From Cellulomonas fimi (lineage in GTDB: Bacteria; Actinomycetota; Actinomycetes; Actinomycetales; Cellulomonadaceae): DNA of 64,000 bases. Both the position numbers and the translations under genes were made by a program. Location: the NCBI RefSeq assembly GCF_028583725.1, contig NZ_CP110680.1:1488001-1552000 (forward strand), read 5' to 3'. Shown here one piece after another: positions 7,670 through 19,927 of this stretch; within the stretch, counting starts at the first letter, position 1, and every line of letters starts with the position of its first letter. Below the pieces are notes generated by a model, which was not told the origin of the DNA, searched no databases, and worked only from the letters and a program-made list of their open reading frames with translations.

Positions 7670-8857
7670 ATGACCTCCGCGCCCGCCGTCACCGCCCCCT
7701 CCGCGCCCGCCCCCGCCCCGTCCGCGGCCGACGCGCCGACGCCCCGGCTCGTCGTGCTGGACGCGCTCCGGTTCGTCGCAGCGGCGGCGGTCGTCGCCTA
7801 CCACCTGGCGGGGCGGCAGACGTCGGCGTGGGGCCCCGACCAGGCGGCGCGTCTCGGCGACGTGCCGCGGTGGACGTCCTACGGGTCGCTGGGGCCGGAG
7901 CTTTTCTTCGTGATCAGCGGCTTCGTCGTGCTCCTCACGGCGTGGGGGCGGCCGACGGTGCGGCTCGTGGCGTCGCGGCTGGCGCGGCTGTACCCCGCGT
8001 ACTGGGCGGGTGTGCTGCTGACCGGCGGGCTGCTGCTCGTGCTGTGGCCGCAGGGCAAGGCCGTCGAGCCGGCGCAGGTGCTGGTCAACCTCACGATGGT
8101 CCAGTCGGCCCTCGGGGTGCCGCACGTCGACGGCGTGTACTGGACGCTCTGGGCGGAGCTGCGGTTCTACCTGCTCGTCGGTCTGCTCTCGCTCGCGGGC
8201 CTGAACCGTCGGCGGGTCCTGGTGGTCGCGCTGGTGTGGCCCTGGCTGGCACAGCTCGCCCTGCACACAGGGCTCACGGGCCTCGCGACGGCGCTCGTCG
8301 CGGACTACGCGTCGCTGTTCGCCGCCGGGATGGCCCTGTACGTGCTGCACCGCGACGGCCACCGGCTCGACGCGTGGCTCGTCGTGGCGGCCAACGCGGT
8401 CCTCGCGCTGCTGCTCGTCGTCCCGTCGCGCGCCGCGGTCCTCGCCCGGACGACCGGGTACGAGCCGTCGACGCTGCTCCTCGGTGCGGGCGTCGTGGTC
8501 TGCGTCGCCCTCGTGGCGTGCGCGGTCCTCACGCCGCTCGCCCGGGTGCGCGCGACGTGGCTCGTGACGCTGGGCGCCCTCACGTACCCGCTGTACCTGG
8601 TGCACGACTACTGGGGCCTGTACGTCGTGCACCTCGTCGCGCCGCACGTGCCGGCCGCCGTGGCGCTCGCCGCCGCGTGCGCGGTCGTCCTCGCGCTCGC
8701 GTGGGCCGTGCACCGGTGCGTCGAGGTGCCGTGCGGTCCGCGGCTGCGCCGCTGGGCGGAGGACGGCCTGGCGCGTGCGCGTGCGCTCGTGCTGGACCCC
8801 GTCAACCGGGGACCGCGGCTCGTGCGCGGGCTCGCGGAGGTCCGCCTGCCCGTCTGA
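7670..8857 (+). CDS. Membrane acyltransferase, OafA/YrhL (acyltransferase_3) family
   Basis: 395 residues with about ten transmembrane helices. The first helix contains LVVLDALRFVAAAAVVAYHL, where the family's conserved Arg and His are found; other family features are LGPELFFVISGFVV, SRLARLYPAYWAGV and the late LTYPLYLVHDYWG. Such proteins O-acylate sugars of surface polysaccharides or peptidoglycan using a cytoplasmic acyl donor. The first ~22 residues are a Pro/Ala-rich cytoplasmic tail. It stands alone and converges on the LCP gene. The target sugar is not evident; given the neighbours, a wall glycopolymer is likely (inference). Confidence 0.9.
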   Translation: MTSAPAVTAPSAPAPAPSAADAPTPRLVVLDALRFVAAAAVVAYHLAGRQTSAWGPDQAARLGDVPRWTSYGSLGPELFFVISGFVVLLTAWGRPTVRLVASRLARLYPAYWAGVLLTGGLLLVLWPQGKAVEPAQVLVNLTMVQSALGVPHVDGVYWTLWAELRFYLLVGLLSLAGLNRRRVLVVALVWPWLAQLALHTGLTGLATALVADYASLFAAGMALYVLHRDGHRLDAWLVVAANAVLALLLVVPSRAAVLARTTGYEPSTLLLGAGVVVCVALVACAVLTPLARVRATWLVTLGALTYPLYLVHDYWGLYVVHLVAPHVPAAVALAAACAVVLALAWAVHRCVEVPCGPRLRRWAEDGLARARALVLDPVNRGPRLVRGLAEVRLPV

Positions 8858-8863
8858 CCGGGT

Positions 8864-8879
8864 GCCGACGCGGGTCGGC
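8864..8879. terminator. Small inverted repeat between convergent genes
   Basis: GCCGAC-GCGG-GTCGGC, a 6-base stem with a 4-base loop in the 30-base gap between the acyltransferase and the LCP gene. Weak; it could serve both strands. Confidence 0.3.
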
Positions 8880-8887
8880 CGCCGTCG

Positions 8888-10360
8888 TCAGGACGTCGGG
8901 ACGCCTCCGACCACGCCGGGCGGCAGCGAGCCGTCGCGGATCGCGGCGAAGAACGCGGGCGCCTGGTCGGGGTCGAGCAGCACGGTCGAGCCGACGTCGC
9001 CCGGCCGGTAGTTCATGTCGGCGATCGGCGGCGTGCCCGTGATGCCCTCGGGACCGGTCGCCGCGCGGAACGCGAGCGCGAGACGCGCCATGTCGACGAT
9101 CCCCGTGCCGTCGTCCACGGTCAGCGCCCCGGTCCCGGCGTCGACGAGCTTGACCTGCTGCGAGGGCTGCCACACGAGCGACGACGGCTCGACCTTGCCC
9201 ATGACGGCGCTCACGAGCTGGCGCTGCCGCTCGGCCCGGCCCACGTCGCCCTTCGGGTCGGCCTTGCGCATGCGCGCGAACGCGAGCGCCTCGGTGCCGC
9301 CCACGTCGTGGCAGCCCGCGGTCCAGACCATGCCGGAGTCCGGGTCGTTCACGTCGGCGTCGTAGCAGAGGTTCACGCCCCCGACGGCGTCGACGACGTG
9401 GCCGACGCCCGCCATGCCGATCTCCGCGTAGTGGTCGACCGTCAGCCCGGTCAGGCCCTCGACGGTGCGGACCAGCAGCGGCGCCTGGCCCCACGCGAAC
9501 GCGGCGTTGAGCTTGGACGCGCCGTGCTCCGGGATCTCGACGTACGTGTCGCGGGGGAGCGAGATGAGCGCCGCGGGCCCGTCCTGCGGGACGTGCAGCA
9601 GCAGGATCGTGTCGGTGCGCGCACCCTCGGTGCCGTCGGCCGCGATCCCGCCGTCCGCGCGCGAGTCGGAGCCCGTGAGCAGGTACGTCGTGCCGGGCGT
9701 GCCCGCCGCTCCGGACAGCGCGGGGGTGTGCTGGATCTTGCCGTTCGCCCAGTACGCCAGCCCGATCGGCCACGCGAGCAGCGCGACGAGCACGAGCACC
9801 GCGGTGAGCGCGACGAGCCGGCCGCGACGCCGACGGGGGGCTGCCGGGGTGTCGCCGCCGCCGACGGGTGCCGGTCGGCCGCCGCCCGGACCTCCGGGCC
9901 GTGCGCCCGGGGCCGCCGCAGGCCGTGCCGCAGCACCCGCACGGGACGTCGTGGACCGCGGGGTCGCGGCGCCCGCGGAACGCGTGCCGCCGGCCGCCGC
10001 GGTGCCGCCGACCGGGGTCGCCGCTCGCGGGCGGGCCGGCGCGGGCCGTGTCGCCGGAGCGGGCCGTGCGCCGCCGACGGGGATCGCCGGTGCGCCGTCG
10101 GCGGGACGGGACCCGCCGGACGCCGGCGAGAACGACGCGGGTCGCGGTGCGCTCGACGGACGCCCGGCGGACGGGGTGCCGCGCGGCGGGGTCGAGGGCG
10201 CGCCCGCGGAGGGCGTGGACGGGGTGGGGCGGGCCGGACGGGAGGCGGGCGCGTCGGTCCCGACGACGATCGCCTCGCCGTCACCGCCGTCCGCGGGCCG
10301 ACGCGGCGGAGCCGCGGGGGTGAACGACGGCGGCGCCGAGGGACGCCCGTCGCGGGTCAC
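8888..10360 (-). CDS. LytR-CpsA-Psr (LCP) family protein with a long low-complexity cytoplasmic tail
   Basis: 490 residues. The first ~175 are Pro/Ala/Thr/Arg-rich and disordered. One transmembrane helix follows (about 180-203), then the extracellular LCP domain (about 215-400) with LLTGSDSRAD, RTDTILLLHV, SLPRDTYVEIP, YAEIGMAGVGHVVDAVGGV and LAFARMRKADPKGD, which include the conserved Arg and Asp residues that bind polyprenyl pyrophosphate. LCP enzymes transfer wall teichoic acids or other glycopolymers from the lipid carrier to peptidoglycan. It lies 13 bases after the other LCP gene, so the two form an operon. Confidence 0.93.
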   Translation of the reverse strand: MTRDGRPSAPPSFTPAAPPRRPADGGDGEAIVVGTDAPASRPARPTPSTPSAGAPSTPPRGTPSAGRPSSAPRPASFSPASGGSRPADGAPAIPVGGARPAPATRPAPARPRAATPVGGTAAAGGTRSAGAATPRSTTSRAGAAARPAAAPGARPGGPGGGRPAPVGGGDTPAAPRRRRGRLVALTAVLVLVALLAWPIGLAYWANGKIQHTPALSGAAGTPGTTYLLTGSDSRADGGIAADGTEGARTDTILLLHVPQDGPAALISLPRDTYVEIPEHGASKLNAAFAWGQAPLLVRTVEGLTGLTVDHYAEIGMAGVGHVVDAVGGVNLCYDADVNDPDSGMVWTAGCHDVGGTEALAFARMRKADPKGDVGRAERQRQLVSAVMGKVEPSSLVWQPSQQVKLVDAGTGALTVDDGTGIVDMARLALAFRAATGPEGITGTPPIADMNYRPGDVGSTVLLDPDQAPAFFAAIRDGSLPPGVVGGVPTS

Positions 10361-10373
10361 GGGGCACCTGCCG

Positions 10374-11630
10374 TCATGCCGGGCACACCGCGGTCGTGTC
10401 CTCGGCGGTGAACGCCTCGCGACCCGCCTGCTTGGTGGGGGCGGGCGTCGGCTGCTCGGGGACGGGCGCGGTCGCCTCGGGGGCGGTGGGCGCCGTCGTG
10501 CCGGGCGTCGGCGCGGTCGTCGTGGGCGTGGTCGGCTCGGGCTCGCCGAGCGCGGGCAGGTCTGCGGCGACGTTGGCCCACATCTCGGTCGCGGCCGACG
10601 TCCACTCGACGCGGTTGGGGTCGCTCTTGGCGGGTGCCCACGGCACGGTCATGAACGTGATGCTGTCACCCCGGATGGAGCGCATGTTGTAGGTGAGGCC
10701 GGTCATCGCGGTGAGCGACAGCCCCGAGTCGGTCGTGAGCGAGCTCGTCGCGGCGTCGAGGAACGACACGAGCTGGCCGAGGTCGCTCAGCACGTTCTTC
10801 GACAGGACCTCGGTCGCCATGGCCGCCACGAGGCGCTGCTGGTTGCCGATGCGGTTCGTGTCGGAGCCGTCGCCGACGCCCTTGCCCTTGCGGGCCCGGG
10901 CGAACGCGAGGGCCGTCGGGCCGTCGAGCCGCTGGACGCCCGCCTGGACGTTGAGCCCCGCGTCCTTCGAGGTCATCGCGTTGGGAATGCAGATCTCGAC
11001 GCCGCCGATGGCGTCGATCATCGACTGGAACCCGGCGAAGTCCACGACGACGAAGTGGTCGATCGGGACGCCGGTGTTCTCCTGCACGGTGCGGATCGTG
11101 CACGCCGCCGCGGACGCCATGTCGCCGCCCATGTCCCACCCGGTCGCGAACGCCGTGTTGAACATGCCGTGCGTCGCGCGCGACTTCTTGCCGTTCGACA
11201 TCGTGCACGACGGGATGTCGACCAGGGAGTCGCGGGGGATCGAGATGGCCTCGACGCGCTGCCGGTCGGCGGACACGTGGACGAGGATCGTGGTGTCGGA
11301 CCGCATGCCCGCCACGTCGCCGCCGATCTGCGCGTTCACGCCGTCGCGCTGGTCGGAGCCGAGCACGAGGATGTTCACCGGGGCGCCCTTGTTCGGGTCG
11401 TCCGGGTCGGGTGTGCGGGTCACCTGGGGCGTCGGCCCGACCAGCGCGGAGACGTCGACCTGGTCCATGTTGCCCTGGAGCCGGGTGAACGCGGCCGCCG
11501 CCCCGGCGACGCCGAACGCGACGACCGCGACGGTCGTCAGCGCGATCCCGCGCAGGATCCGGTGGGTGCGCGGGTTGCGGGCGTGCCGTGCCGCGCGCGG
11601 GCGCGGCACGGCGACGTGGCGTGAGGTCAC
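10374..11630 (-). CDS. LytR-CpsA-Psr (LCP) family protein
   Basis: 418 residues: a short basic N-terminus, one transmembrane helix (about 28-51) and an LCP domain (about 85-320) with ILVLGSDQRDG, MRSDTTILVHV, SIPRDSLVDIPSC, VVDFAGFQSMIDAIGGVEI and LAFARARKGKGVGDGSD. A Thr/Pro/Ala-rich tail follows. The predicted role is ligation of a glycopolymer to peptidoglycan outside the membrane. It is first in a two-gene operon with the 490-residue LCP protein. The GTG start is seven bases after a TACGAT hexamer. Having two LCP ligases next to the polymer genes fits a cell with more than one wall-linked polymer. Confidence 0.93.
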   Translation of the reverse strand: MTSRHVAVPRPRAARHARNPRTHRILRGIALTTVAVVAFGVAGAAAAFTRLQGNMDQVDVSALVGPTPQVTRTPDPDDPNKGAPVNILVLGSDQRDGVNAQIGGDVAGMRSDTTILVHVSADRQRVEAISIPRDSLVDIPSCTMSNGKKSRATHGMFNTAFATGWDMGGDMASAAACTIRTVQENTGVPIDHFVVVDFAGFQSMIDAIGGVEICIPNAMTSKDAGLNVQAGVQRLDGPTALAFARARKGKGVGDGSDTNRIGNQQRLVAAMATEVLSKNVLSDLGQLVSFLDAATSSLTTDSGLSLTAMTGLTYNMRSIRGDSITFMTVPWAPAKSDPNRVEWTSAATEMWANVAADLPALGEPEPTTPTTTAPTPGTTAPTAPEATAPVPEQPTPAPTKQAGREAFTAEDTTAVCPA

Positions 11631-11637
11631 GGCATCG

Positions 11638-11643
11638 ATCGTA
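11638..11643 (-). promoter_or_regulatory. -10 element TACGAT of the LCP operon, leaderless
   Basis: On the minus strand TACGAT is followed by seven bases and the GTG start at 11630, with no Shine-Dalgarno. Confidence 0.5.
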
Positions 11644-11728
11644 GGAGAACGGCGTCACCGCACCGCGCATTGCGCGGGCGGGCGTCGTAAAGGATCTGTG
11701 CAGATGAGCGACGCGCCGGGCGCGCCGG

Positions 11729-15035
<3,307 letters not shown>

Positions 15036-15039
<4 letters not shown>

Positions 15040-15983
15040 GGGACTCGCTGACGCGGCGGATCGGCCGTCGGGTCCGCGCGGTCCTGGCCCCGAGCCCGGC
15101 ACCGGTCGCCGACGACCACCCGCGCGTCCTGGACCTGACGGCCGGGCAGGTGGTCGAGGAGCACGTCGGTGCGGACTTCGCCGCCGCGCTCGCCGGCGGC
15201 CGGGCCGCGGTCGTCGCGCACTGGTCGCGCGCGGCGGCCACGACGCTGTCGGCCCGCGGCCTCGTCGCCGAGCTCACGGCCGCGGGCTACGCGGTGGTCG
15301 TCTCGTCGTCCTCGCCCGCGGCCGGGCCGCTCGGCTGGGGGGACGTCGACCTGTCGCGGGTCGCGGTCCTGCGCAAGCCCAACATCGGGTACGACTTCGG
15401 CTCGTGGACGGTCGCGCTCGACCGGTACCCCGAGCTCAGCGCGAGCGACACGATCGTGCTCACCAACGACAGCCTCGTCGGGCCGTTCGCGACCCTCGCC
15501 CCGTACCTCGACATGCTGGCCGCGTCGAGCACGGACGTGTGGGGGCTGACCGAGACCGCGCAGTTCACGCGCCACGTGCAGAGCTACTTCCTCGGCTTCC
15601 GCCGTGGTGTGCTGCAACGGCCGGCGCTCGCCGCGTTCTGGCGCGACGTGCGGCACTACGACGACAAGCAGCTGGTCATCCACCGGGGCGAGCTCGCCTT
15701 CGCGAGCCTCCTGCACGCCGAGGGCATCCCGCTCGGGGCCGCCTTCCCGGCGGGGAGCGTCGTCGACCTGGCGGACAACCCGACCATCATCGGCTGGCGA
15801 CGGCTGCTGGAGGCGGGGTACCCGTTCGTGAAACGCGAGGTCGTGCGGTCGCCGCACCTCGCACCCGAGGGGGACAGGGTCGCCGAGGTGGTGCGCGACC
15901 TGTACGGAGTCGACGTGGCCGACTGGATCGAGCCCGACGAGGCGAACGACGAGGCGCAGGACAGCGCGGGGGAGCACGGATGA
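15036..15983 (+). CDS. RgpF-like rhamnan synthesis protein
   Basis: 315 residues. Matches the rhamnan synthesis F (RgpF) domain: GYAVVVSSSSPAAGP, VAVLRKPNIGYDFGSW, DTIVLTNDSLVGPF, QSYFLGFRRGVL and FPAGSVVDLADNPTI. In streptococci RgpF extends rhamnose chains of the group carbohydrate; the presence of all four dTDP-rhamnose genes in this window fits that. There are no transmembrane segments, so it acts on the cytoplasmic face. The GTG at 15036 overlaps the ATPase stop (GTGA) and its own stop overlaps the next gene's ATG, so four genes are translationally coupled. Confidence 0.88.
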
Positions 15984-18013
15984 GGCGGATCACCCGAGCG
16001 GGTGTCGTAGGCAGGATCAAGCGGCTGCGGATCGCGGTCGGCGTGCGGATCGCGGGCACGCGCCCGCGCAAGGCGGACACCGGTTCGCGGACCAGCATGT
16101 CCAGCTGGTTGCAGCGTCAGCGCGGCCGGCGGACCGGCGCGTTCCCGGACGCGTGGCGCGTCAACGAGGCGCTGCCCTTCGCGGCCCCGTCGCGGGTCGG
16201 CGTGGCGATGCACGTGTTCTACGCGGACCTGGTGCCGGAGCTGCTCGCGCAGCTCGCGCACGTCCCGGTGGAGGTCGACCTCCTGGTCACCAACTCCTCG
16301 GGCTCGCCGCTGACCGTCGACGTCTCGGGCCTGTCGAACGTGCGGAACGTCGCGGTGCTCGACGCGCCCAACCACGGCCGGGACATCCTCCCGCTCGTCT
16401 CGCTCGTCAACGCGGGCCTGCTCGACCCGTACGACCTCGTGCTCAAGATGCACACCAAGCGCAGCACGTGGCGTGCCGAGCACGCCGAGCTCGGGGGCAC
16501 GGGCGACGAGTGGAAGACGTCGTTCTTCGAGGGGCTGCTCACGGACGCGGCGAACGTGTCCGAGATCCTCGGGGCGTTCGCCGCGCAGCGCGACCTCGGG
16601 GTGGTCACCGCGGACGGCAGCGTCCTGGGTGCCGAGTTCTGGGGCGGCGACGAGCCCGCGGCGCGCGAGCTGCTGGAGCGGCTCGGCATCACCCTCGACG
16701 CGCCCGCGCTGCGGTTCCCGGCCGGCTCGATGTACTGGGTCCGGGGCATCGTGCTGCAGGGTCTGCGGTCGCTCGCGCTCACGGCCGAGGACTTCGAGCC
16801 CGAGGCGGGGCAGGTCGACGGCACGACGGCGCACGCGATCGAGCGGCTCGTCGGCGTCCTCGCCGTCGAGGCGGGCCTCCGGGTCGAGGAGCGGCGGTCG
16901 GTGCGCGGCGACGCGGGCCGCGCGCGGCGGTACGCGGTCGACACCGAGCCCGAGCGCTGCATGCGGACGGTCCCGTTCTACCTCCCGCAGTTCCACGCGA
17001 CGCCCGAGAACGACCGGTGGTGGGGCACGGGGTTCACGGAGTGGCAGAACGTCACGGCGGCCCACCCCGTCTACCCGGGGCACGAGCAGCCGCTGCTCCC
17101 GTCCGACCTGGGCTTCTACGACCTGCGGCTCGACGCGGTGCGGGACGCCCAGCAGAGCCTGGCGACGGCGTACGGCGTCGAGGGCTTCATGTACTACTAC
17201 TACTGGTTCGCGGGCCGGCGGCTCCTCTCGATGCCGATCGAGAAGCTCGCCGCCGGGGACACCCCCAAGACGTTCTGCCTGATGTGGGCGAACGAGAACT
17301 GGACGCGGCGCTGGGACGGCCGGTCGTCCGACACGCTCATCGGGCAGGACTACGACACCGTCCCGGCGACGCAGTTCATCGACGACATCCTGGAGTTCAT
17401 CCGGGACGAGCGGTACCTCAAGGTCGACGGGCGCCCGCTGGTGTCGGTGTACCGGATCTCGCAGATCCCGGACTACCCGGCGGTGCTCGAGCACTGGCGC
17501 CGCCGCGCCCGCGAGGAGGGCGTCGGCGAGCTGAAGATCATCAACGTCGACGTGGCGAAGGAGTTCGACGGTCTCGACCGGTCGGTCGCGACCGCGGGCC
17601 TCGACGGCACGCACTGGTTCCCGCCGCACAACGCCAAGTGGGACTGGCTCGACTACGCCGACCTCGGCGCCGACGCGGAGTTCCGCGGGAACCTGCTGAG
17701 CTACGACGGGCTCGTGCGGGACGCCGAGAAGCGGCTGCGCAACCTCGCGCCCGGGGTCTTCCCGGCGGTGATGGTGAACTTCGACAACACCGCGCGACGG
17801 CAGTGGGGCGCGGACATCTGGCACGGCTCGAACCCGTACACGTTCCGCCGCTGGCTCGCGGCGACCGCCGACGCGGTCGCGGACCGCCCGGAGGAGGAGC
17901 GCCTGGTGTTCGTGAACGCCTGGAACGAGTGGGCGGAGGGCGCGGTGCTCGAGCCGACCGTCCGCCACGGCCACGGCTACCTCTGCGCGGTGCGGGACGT
18001 GGTCTTCTCGTGA
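15980..18013 (+). CDS. Two-domain glycosyltransferase: RgpF-like domain fused to WbsX (GH99-like) domain
   Basis: 677 residues. The N-terminal half (about 60-300) is an RgpF-like domain: VGVAMHVFYADLVPELL, NHGRDILPLV, YDLVLKMHTKRS, RFPAGSMYWVRG. The C-terminal half (about 330-670) is Glyco_tran_WbsX: AFYLPQFH-like VPFYLPQFHATPEND, WWGTGFTEWQNV, EGFMYYYYWF, WANENWTRRWDG, VNAWNEWAEGAVLEP. The two parts may add or trim different residues of the same polymer. The first ~55 residues are basic. The ATG overlaps the preceding stop (ATGA). The WbsX family is annotated as a glycosyltransferase but resembles GH99 hydrolases/lyases, so the chemistry is open. Confidence 0.88.
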   Translation: MRRITRAGVVGRIKRLRIAVGVRIAGTRPRKADTGSRTSMSSWLQRQRGRRTGAFPDAWRVNEALPFAAPSRVGVAMHVFYADLVPELLAQLAHVPVEVDLLVTNSSGSPLTVDVSGLSNVRNVAVLDAPNHGRDILPLVSLVNAGLLDPYDLVLKMHTKRSTWRAEHAELGGTGDEWKTSFFEGLLTDAANVSEILGAFAAQRDLGVVTADGSVLGAEFWGGDEPAARELLERLGITLDAPALRFPAGSMYWVRGIVLQGLRSLALTAEDFEPEAGQVDGTTAHAIERLVGVLAVEAGLRVEERRSVRGDAGRARRYAVDTEPERCMRTVPFYLPQFHATPENDRWWGTGFTEWQNVTAAHPVYPGHEQPLLPSDLGFYDLRLDAVRDAQQSLATAYGVEGFMYYYYWFAGRRLLSMPIEKLAAGDTPKTFCLMWANENWTRRWDGRSSDTLIGQDYDTVPATQFIDDILEFIRDERYLKVDGRPLVSVYRISQIPDYPAVLEHWRRRAREEGVGELKIINVDVAKEFDGLDRSVATAGLDGTHWFPPHNAKWDWLDYADLGADAEFRGNLLSYDGLVRDAEKRLRNLAPGVFPAVMVNFDNTARRQWGADIWHGSNPYTFRRWLAATADAVADRPEEERLVFVNAWNEWAEGAVLEPTVRHGHGYLCAVRDVVFS

Positions 18014-18065
18014 CCGTCCTGCGGCACGGTGCGGACGGCCACGGACGAGACGAAGGACTGACGGC

Positions 18066-19925
18066 ATGACGGCGAACCTCCCCACGACCCCCCTGCGCGC
18101 GCTGCCCGCGACGGAGCGCGACGGCGTCCGGGTGGTCCGCGAGACCGGGCAGGCGTGGCTCGACGGGTCCGAGGACGAGCTGTTCCGCCGGCTGACCACG
18201 AGCGGGCTGCCGCTCGACTCGCTCAGCGACGAGCTGTTCGCGACCGCGACCAGCTGGCCCGAGCGGTACCACCTGTCGCCGTCCCGGGCGAACGTGATCC
18301 GGGCGCTCGACCTGCCCGCGGACGCCCGCGTGCTCGAGATCGGTGCGGGCTGCGGTGCGATCACGCGCTACCTGGGCGAGACGTGCGCGCTGGTCGACGC
18401 GCTCGAGCCGACGTTCCCGCGGGCCCGCGTGGCCGCCGCGCGGACGGCCGACCTGCCGGGCGTCGTCGTCACCAACGCGGAGGTCTCGGACCTCCCGGAC
18501 GAGGCCGCGTACGACCTCGTCGTCGTGGTCGGCGTGCTGGAGTACGTCGGCGGCGGCGGCGACGACCCGCAGCCCTACGTGACGTTCCTCGACGAGCTGC
18601 GCCGGCGGCTGCGGCCCGGGGGCGTCCTCGTCCTCGCGATCGAGAACCCGCTCGGCGTGAAGTACCTCGCCGGGGCGCCCGAGGACCACTCCGGGCAGGT
18701 CTTCCACTCGGTCGAGGGGTACCCCGTCGACGGGCCGGCGCGCACCTTCACGCGACGCCGGCTGGCCGAGCTCGCACGGCTCGCCGGGTTCGGCGCGACG
18801 CACGTGCTCGGCGCGTTCCCGGACTACAAGCTGACGCGCATGGTGCTCGACGACGCGCTCCTGGAGCGTGCGCCGGGCCTGGCGGTCGCCGCGCAGCACT
18901 TCCCGAGCCCCGACTGGGTGCTGCCCCGTCCGGTCCTGCTCGACGAGGCGCTGGTCTGGGGCCAGCTGGTCGAGGCGGGCGTGGGTGCCGAGTTCTCGAA
19001 CTCGTTCCTGCTGCTGGCAGGCACCGGTGACGACGCCCCGGAGCTGTGGGGCGGGGACAAGCTCGCGGAGTACTTCTCGATCAGCCGCGGGCGCCCGTAC
19101 CAGGTCGCGAAGCGCGTCGCCGTCGAGGCGGACGAGGTGACGATCACGAGCCGGCGGCTCGGGTCGGGCAGCCACGGCGACCTGACCGTGCGCGAGTACA
19201 CCGAGCCGTGGCTGGCCGGCGCGTCGCTCGTGGACCTCGCGCTCCAGGAGCCGGGACGCCTCGACGACCTGGTCCGCGACTGGGTGCGCCTGCTCGGCGA
19301 GCGCGTCGACGCCAGCGCCGACGGGACGCCGTTCGACGTCCTGCCGCACAACGTGCACTACACCGACGGGCAGGCGACGGTGATCGACGACGAGTGGCGC
19401 TCCGCGTCGCTCACGCGTCGTGACGTCGTCCTGCGCGGTGCGCTCCTGCTCGCGCGCGACCTCCTCGACCGCGCGCCCGCGTCGACGTGGGGCGCGACGA
19501 CCGCGTACGACCTGGCCGAGCGCGTCGCCACCGTCGCGGGCGAGAAGGTCGGGCGCGGCGACCTCGAGGCGGCCGTCGTCCGCGAGAGCGAGCTGCAGGC
19601 CGAGGTCGGCGGTGCGGCGCGCGGCTCCGACCGCTTCGACCGGATCCGGTCGGTCGTCGAGGAGGACCTGCGGCGTCGCCTCGACGAGCCGCGCGCGGGC
19701 GTCGCCCCGACGCCCGTGTGGCAGACGGCGGACGACCAGAGCTCCGAGGCCACGGAGACGCGCGACCTCCTGTGGGCCACGGGCGCGCAGCTCGACGAGG
19801 CGCGGCGCGAGCTCGCGGAGGCGCGCCGGGAGGCCGCCGCCGCGCGGGCGCGGGTCGCCGAGATCGAGCAGGGACGTGCCTACCGCGCCGCGTCGGGCGT
19901 GCGCCGGCTGCTCGGCCGGGGCTGA
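18066..19925 (+). CDS. WbdD-like bifunctional SAM methyltransferase / kinase-fold protein (copy 1)
   Basis: 619 residues. The class I methyltransferase domain (about 60-250) has motif I VLEIGAGCGAITRYLGE (89-105), DALEPT (acidic loop) and LVVVVGVLEYVG. A second domain (about 320-500) looks like a small-molecule or protein kinase fold: K349 in YQVAKRV (possible beta3 Lys), catalytic-loop pattern D424-x4-N429 in FDVLPHNV and a metal-site-like IDDEW (441-444). The last ~60 residues are Ala/Glu/Arg-rich and likely coiled coil. This order (methyltransferase, kinase, coiled coil) is that of E. coli WbdD, which caps O9a chains with methyl-phosphate. Function by analogy only; the methyltransferase part is sure. 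A Shine-Dalgarno GAAGGA precedes the ATG. Confidence 0.85.
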   Translation: MTANLPTTPLRALPATERDGVRVVRETGQAWLDGSEDELFRRLTTSGLPLDSLSDELFATATSWPERYHLSPSRANVIRALDLPADARVLEIGAGCGAITRYLGETCALVDALEPTFPRARVAAARTADLPGVVVTNAEVSDLPDEAAYDLVVVVGVLEYVGGGGDDPQPYVTFLDELRRRLRPGGVLVLAIENPLGVKYLAGAPEDHSGQVFHSVEGYPVDGPARTFTRRRLAELARLAGFGATHVLGAFPDYKLTRMVLDDALLERAPGLAVAAQHFPSPDWVLPRPVLLDEALVWGQLVEAGVGAEFSNSFLLLAGTGDDAPELWGGDKLAEYFSISRGRPYQVAKRVAVEADEVTITSRRLGSGSHGDLTVREYTEPWLAGASLVDLALQEPGRLDDLVRDWVRLLGERVDASADGTPFDVLPHNVHYTDGQATVIDDEWRSASLTRRDVVLRGALLLARDLLDRAPASTWGATTAYDLAERVATVAGEKVGRGDLEAAVVRESELQAEVGGAARGSDRFDRIRSVVEEDLRRRLDEPRAGVAPTPVWQTADDQSSEATETRDLLWATGAQLDEARRELAEARREAAAARARVAEIEQGRAYRAASGVRRLLGRG

Positions 19926-19927
19926 CC

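Noticed and set aside
11660..11680. Small palindrome CCGCGC-ATT-GCGCGG upstream of the LCP operon as an operator
   Set aside because: Six-base all-GC arms are expected by chance in this composition, and there is no second copy.
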